Source: Pocillopora verrucosa (taxonomy: Eukaryota; Cnidaria; Anthozoa; Scleractinia; Pocilloporidae). Taken from it: a stretch of 64,000 nt of DNA. The notes under the pieces were generated by a model that was not told where the DNA came from, searched no databases, and saw only the letters and a program-made list of their open reading frames with translations. The stretch lies in the NCBI RefSeq assembly GCF_036669915.1, contig NC_089319.1, positions 4,862,326 to 4,926,325 on the forward strand, read 5' to 3'. The translations under genes and the position numbers were made by a program. How positions within the stretch are numbered: position 1 is the first letter of the stretch; the number at the start of each line of letters is the position of its first letter. This document shows positions 58,230 through 64,000 of this stretch, piece by piece.

Positions 58230-61200
58230 CTTGCAACAAAACATGAAGCATGCAGTGCTAAAACAAGCTGATCAAAGATCTTCTAGAATTAGGCCCTTAC
58301 AGAAAATCTTAATTCTTAACTTAAATTACAGAGATGTTATAGCATGAAATTGCAATCGAGTTTACAAACGTGTCCTGTTTTGTAACTGAAACTTTAAAAC
58401 AAACAAACAAAAACAACATACGAAATACGAAACAATAAATCACGTAAATATGGATTGTTGTTCCTGTTAGCTGGTTACATTACACTTTCACATGTATTTA
58501 CATGTAGTCTTGCTACTCATCCCAAAAAAACTACACAAAACATTGGAAAACATAGCAGAAAAAACACAAGCACAGAAAAAAACAATAAACATTAAAAAAA
58601 ATGAGCAAATTGAATACGTTCGATGCTGACTCTTGGCCCGAAATATGTTCTTAATTTTTTTTTAACATTTTGTATCATCTCGGCCACAGCTTTCCAATGT
58701 AAAAAGGTTCTTATTCTGCATGCTTCAATCAAAACACAAAAATCAGTAAAAAGTAAGGAAATGAGTACAGTGATCAATTTGTTTAACCCTCGCTTGGAGT
58801 TTTGTGGCTTTTGAAAATTTCACAGTGAAACACGAACTAAATGGACACCTTCGGAACTTTTAAGCTTGCTAGCGTCCGCTTGATACAGCATGTCAGGTTT
58901 CATACATTGCGCAACAATGGTTAATCTCTAATTGCTAGGAAACAAATAGTCGAATTGGCGTTTTACGAAAAGTGGAGAAAGTAATCCACCTCTGTAAATA
59001 ATTACAAAAAATAGGTAGAATTGTCTCAAAGCTTCTCAGCCAACACAGGTTTTTTTTATGAAAAACGCTCAGTTTTATTGCCCTCCTCTGTCCGCGCGAT
59101 ACATCCAGAGGTTTCCTCTGAACACAAGTGTAGTTGAAACAGAATACTAAATATGGGAAGAAAATTCTGGGACTTGAGTCACAACATGGGGTTCGTACGG
59201 CACAGGTTTCACTGTATTATGTCTGCAGTAAAACAAGGCTGTCAAGCGTTTTCTGGTGGCAAGGAATCCTCAGAATCTTGTCACACTATTTGCTGGTCTG
59301 TAATGGCAACTACGTTAGGACCCCTTCCAGAGGCGGTTTTCAGTGAAAGAGACAGCCGGTCGTTGAAAAAAAAAAAGAAGATGGTAAAAGAATAAATGTA
59401 TGCACCGTCCGAGTGGACAAAAATTTGTGGCCCTAATAGAGCGCTAAAATTATTGCAATTGATACTTGCTTGTAGTGTCACCACGAAACCTTTGAAAATT
59501 ATATTTTTAAAATGAACAGATGTTAATGGTGGACTATAGGCGCAAAATATCAGACATTTTGTGCGACAAAGCTGAGATATTCTTGTCTCTTCCGGCGAAC
59601 GAACCTCTAAACACAATAATCCCATCGCCTGTTATTCTGATGATACAACGTCGAACTGCTCAAAATGAAAATTCACAAGTTTAGACTTGTACCTTCTATC
59701 CATGAAAAACTTAAGAGCACAATTCCCAGAACTCTGCGCCAGACAGCAACATTCCAAGAACGTCTCCGTCCGTCAGTCATTATCCTCAGCTTTTAACCTC
59801 TTAGGGCACAGAAAAGCTAATGAAGTGGATTCGACACTGCTAGAAAAGTTTATCGGCCAGCCATGCACCTCGTCACGGGAGGTATACAGGTCAAATACAA
59901 ATAACTAATTGATGAATATGTCTATCATCAGTTGGTGATTTTGTCCTTTAATCTGCTCGGTAAAAAAAGCAACAAAACCTGAAAAATGTTTACTTAATAC
60001 TTAGTAACACGAGAGCGGCACTGCGGTAGTGAAGTATTAGTGTCGTATTTTTACGCTTTATTTTATTCTTGATTCGAGTTCTCAACTTCCATCGAAGATA
60101 TTCATACTGCACACTTATTCATGGTGCGCCATGTGAAGGAGGAGTTGGAAGTAGATAGTCGGCAGTCTGGATGAATTCATTCAACTGAGGAGTGTCACGA
60201 TAATTACTTGATAACAATAGGTTGATAAACGCCAAAAAAAATGACGTAATGTACAAAAACGAACCGGGATAAACACGGATTACAAGAGGTTGAGAGTACA
60301 CTCTTGAAAATTGAAAAAAAAGGGCCGTAGCTCGCCTGCCTGCTACGTTGAAATTACGTGTACTTTTGTGACTCTATGTGCATGATGATGAACTTACGGT
60401 GACATGGCTTAGAATTAAGCAAATAGATTTAAATGTTTTTTTTTTTTGGTTTATTTATGTAATAAGCACATGCACATGACATAAAACCTCGGTCATTTTA
60501 ACACCGAAGAAGGAATAATAAATAAAAAGAAGCTAAAAGGAAACACCAGATGCAGACCATTATTTCTTTTTTCCCAAAGAATTAACGATAACTTGGAATA
60601 TACATAGAACTTAACTATGTTCACGCCGATAAGTTTTTTTCTTTTTCAAATTTTGTTCCGCTAAATCTTTCCACGATCTGGACGGTAGTGAAGTGAACAT
60701 TCTCACAGATGCGTCACGTCGCAGATAAAGCTCTTGAGAGATTCAAACTAAATCTTTTTTCCCTGAACTCCGCGCAGTCTCCTTGCGCAATGATCGTTAA
60801 CCCTTTCACTCCACGGAATGCTCAACATGTAAAATCTCCTCACAATTTCACCATCTGTCAACCAAACATGCGAAGAGAATTGAAAAAAATGATCCATTCT
60901 CTTGATGCAGCACCAAATTCTCAAGACTAACAGACAAATAATTGTATTTATAGAAGGTACGAGAGTTACTTTTCAGATACCTGTATTGAAAGGATAAATC
61001 ATTATTGTTCCTCTCAGTATAACACTGCATCTTAATACAACGAACATAAATAGTGAGGCATCCTTCAAGTTAAGTCTAAAGTAAACAACCCTTGACGTAG
61101 ATGTCAATTCCTTACATTTTAAGACCAAAGAAAAAACAACAATCCGGGTATGAAGGTTTTGTGCCATAATTGTTTAGATTAACATGCCACGACAGCGCTA

Positions 61201-62169
61201 ATTGAAAGGATGACCTTGAAGAAAAAAAGCACCGTCATGGAAAATGAATAGATACGTTGGTGTTGTCAGAGAATTAAAGATTCAAATTTTTTTATTTACT
61301 GTTAAAATCCTGTGGCAGCGTGGAGTATTAGCAAGACATAACTCTGTCTGCCTAAACAGGTAAACTTTCCTGTTATCTAAGAAGGTTATCCAACTATCCA
61401 GCTTTCTTATATGAATTAGAAATTGTCACATATGTCCTTAGCCAAGTCTTGTTGTTCACCTCAGGCCCGTCTCTAAAACAACCTAAACATTAAAAACAGA
61501 AAAGTGTCAGTAAATTTTTTTTCCTTTGACCTTCTTTTCTTTGATATTTTGTAAATTATCTACAATTTATCACTGGTTTAATGAAGAGGTTCAATGCAAC
61601 CCCAAAAAGTATTTAAGCTCTGCCTCAATGCAGATAGAGTTTACCACATCTACCCAGCAGATTGAGTGGGAAATGCCAGAAAAAAAGACAAGTACTGACT
61701 TTTGCGAATTTTTTTCGAATATTTCGCTTTGCAAATGTGTACAATGTATACAGCGAATACGTGAGATAATACTCCATAATGATAATAAACAGGCGCAAAA
61801 AAGAGTACTAAGGTATTTCTTTAGAGTGCTCTTTTGACTGAGAATAAACTTTAAGACGACCACGCGTCTCCCAAAATTGCCTCCAACGACGGAGGAACGT
61901 TTAGCACGATACGCGCATAACCATCTAGCACAACTTCGCAGACGTGTAAATATGTAGCGGCACATGCACTCTCCCACCCGGTTCTGGGAAGTTAGATTAA
62001 ATTGGATGTGGTCTCTAAGTAAACGTACTGTTCATAACGCCGATTTTCTGTCCTTGGATCCTTGTGACTTGAATATTGGTTACTGAAATAAGACGAAGTG
62101 AAATTTCATCGGTGTGACATGGACTTATTATCATAAGTTTATTGTCATAAGTCCAAAAAATCAACTTAC
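58230..62169. other. Intergenic stretch between gene D and gene E
   Basis: About 3.9 kb with no gene I can support. It must hold the first (signal peptide) exon and promoter of gene D and the last exon(s) of gene E. A minus-strand frame at 58777-58592 starts with a hydrophobic stretch (MITVLISLLFTDFCVLIEAC) but lacks a usable donor. Several A- and T-rich runs and one CCCTTTCACTCC start of the MITE family (60801) are present. Confidence 0.5.
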
Positions 62170-64000
62170 CCTTCATATAAAGGGTTCTCAGTCAGGTGGC
62201 CTTTTTCTGAATTAAGTCTAAAAAAATAAGGTTCAGATAATGTTTACATTATCTCACACATAGTCCTCAACTTCCTTAAAGTATTTTAAGCATACATTAT
62301 CTAACAAATGAACTTATATAAATTGAAGCAACGTGTCGTTTACTTTGAAGAGCAGAGAAATTGTCTTTCAGTACCAATTGGCTATAAGAAAAGGACAAAA
62401 AAAACTTGCTCCTGGTAACAAAGAAGACATTAAACATAATCTATTGCAAAGCGAGAATTTGACATTAATGGAAATTACCGGTTGTCATCGCTTTGCTTAT
62501 CTTCGAAGAACAGTTCCTCCATTTCACCACTGAAGGGAAAAAACAAGTTTAGGAGCTCAGAAATGTTAGTCCCCTAATCAGTTAAAGAGACGTATAGTAG
62601 CAAGTGGGTCGAGAGGTACCGGGCCGACCCCTAGTAGGGAGTTGATGTATTGTGCTACTTGGCGAAACTTAACTTTAGCTGTCATCGCGTATTTCTCCAC
62701 CAAAGGGTATTATGGGTGCTAGAAAACAAGAAATCTGGCGAAGTACTGGCAAAGACCTGCCGATGGACCGGTAGCTTGCAGAGGGGAGATAACAATACCT
62801 TCTGACACTTAACGCTTCAGACACTAAAATTTCGGAATAACCTTTAGGGAAATCTTACAAAACACAGGGGATAGCTTGATGGGCTGATGGGCTTGTATTT
62901 TGCAAAAGAGGCGAGCAAGACTCAAAGTCACTTCATGCTTCAAAAACTGGAATTTTCGAAGAATTTACGAGGGAAACATGGTGAAATACAGGTGATGGCC
63001 CTCCGATGGACTGTTATCTCGCAAAGGGGAAAGGGCAATTCTCTCCGCCGCTTCATGCTTTAGAAAATGGAATACTCATTGTACAGATGGACCTTTACGC
63101 ACACAAAGTGATTGAGCCTGGATTTTAACATGGCCCTTGACGTATAAGTTCGACAGCGGAAGAGAAAACTGCAGCCGTGGCACTATCACATACCTGTCTC
63201 CGTACATATTGATGGGTGACAGTGGAGTGCTGGATATGCTTGATTCTTTAACACTGTTGTATCTTACTATTTCATGGGAATGGTTGCGCCTCTTACGAAA
63301 ACGATGCCTGTGAAAGAAGAGGAATGACATACATCAATGAATAAAGCCATTGATCCAGTGGGAGTAAGATCAACATACAATGACAATCTCATCAACAGCA
63401 ACAGGAATAATGCTATCCATATCAGTTGTCTTTACTCAGGGATAGAAGCAGAGGAGTAGATTACAAAAATACAATTCTCCAGGGTGTCAGGGGCGTGCAT
63501 GTAGCTTTTTGTATCATTCTTCACTTTTTCTGGACAAAAAAGGGGTCACTTGTACCTAAAAACACCCTCCCCCCTACTGCTCTTAGCGAAACTCTTGGCA
63601 CAATTGTCTCTCATCCTTTATTCCACCTCAGAAATGAAATGAAATAGAGAAATCCTTTTGGGGAACCACGTCCTCTCGGGTTCACTCAGTAGAGTCCGAG
63701 CCAGATACACATAACAAGAAGCTCCTGGTACCCTCCTTGGTATAGAATCAAATGACGGAGAATGAACTCCATTCACGCACCTTCTTTTGCAAAGCTGGCA
63801 AACCAGAAGAAAACTGACAAAGACCACTACAATAAAAGAGCTGCTGGCGATAATTACGTATTTCAGCGATACGCCCATGACTTTACGAGACAGCATTTCT
63901 TCGTTCCTGTACGATTTAACATCATGAATACTTCCAGTTGACTTCCATTCAGCCTCAGTGCTTGCTGGAACTTGTGAAGTAGATATTCGCCTTTCTTTCA
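62170..64000 (-). CDS. Gene E: TM and cytoplasmic-tail exons of a fifth family member (partial)
   Basis: Runs off the right edge. Exon >64000-63781 encodes a Ser/Thr-containing stem and TM helix (YVIIASSSFIVVVFVSFLLV followed by CKRR) and ends in phase 2. Tail exons 63307-63194 (HRFRKRRNHSHEIVRYNSV, PINMYGD), 62529-62479 (acidic, SGEMEELFFEDKQ) and 62217-62170 (LNSEKGHLTENPLYEG) are all phase 2-2 and multiples of three. The order and phases match genes A-D, including an NPLY exon, so an ApeC/CUB ectodomain is expected to the right, outside this window. Further tail exons and the stop codon were not found. Confidence 0.7.

Noticed and set aside
58592..58777. Signal-peptide exon of gene D
   Set aside because: The hydrophobic start is attractive, but no phase 1 GT donor follows it at a sensible place.
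1..64000. CRISPR arrays, operons, bacterial promoters
   Set aside because: No regularly spaced direct repeats with unique spacers, and the coding regions are split by GT-AG introns; the window is eukaryotic.

Overview
The window is a piece of an animal nuclear genome, most likely an anthozoan cnidarian (sea anemone or stony coral). The evidence is AT-rich, intron-rich DNA with GT-AG splice sites, many short palindromic MITEs, SINE- and LINE-derived pieces, and ApeC, CUB and ShKT ectodomains. All gene models were built by eye by joining exons. The exon sums of the models that could be traced to a stop are divisible by three, which is an internal check.

Layout. (1) 1-2702: no gene seen; a telomere-like C-rich tract and one MITE. 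(2) 2703-9795, minus: an eight-exon alpha-L-fucosidase (GH29) with a roughly 500-residue Lys/Ser/His-rich N-terminal extension. (3) 10575-16525, plus: an eight-exon STK19-like winged-helix protein, head to head with the fucosidase across a 0.78 kb shared promoter region. (4) 17078-58229, minus: four tandem genes for type I membrane proteins, each signal peptide - ApeC - CUB - Ser/Thr stem - transmembrane helix - cytoplasmic tail. The tail is built from very short exons, all of phase 2-2, many carrying one tyrosine motif (NPLY, YxxL, YxxV). Copies A, B and C are recent duplicates. Gene D is older and more diverged, with an added ShKT domain and a long mucin-like stem. (5) 62170-64000, minus: the TM and tail exons of a fifth gene (E), whose ectodomain lies outside the window.

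The A/B/C cluster grew by tandem duplication of a block that included the 3' part of STK19. Broken STK19 pieces therefore lie at 25.8-27.6 kb and 39.3-42.6 kb, each pointing at the 3' end of a receptor gene. Copy A has an in-frame TAG in its ApeC exon and a damaged splice donor, so it is probably a pseudogene. Copy B carries a LINE fragment (itself interrupted by a TTAA-flanked MITE) and a doubled set of tail exons. Copy C looks intact.

Most promising system: a tandem family of membrane-anchored ApeC-CUB proteins, plausibly microbe- or glycan-binding receptors, whose tails are assembled from frame-neutral tyrosine microexons that could be spliced in or out to change signalling or endocytosis. 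The architecture is read from the sequence; the immune role is inference.
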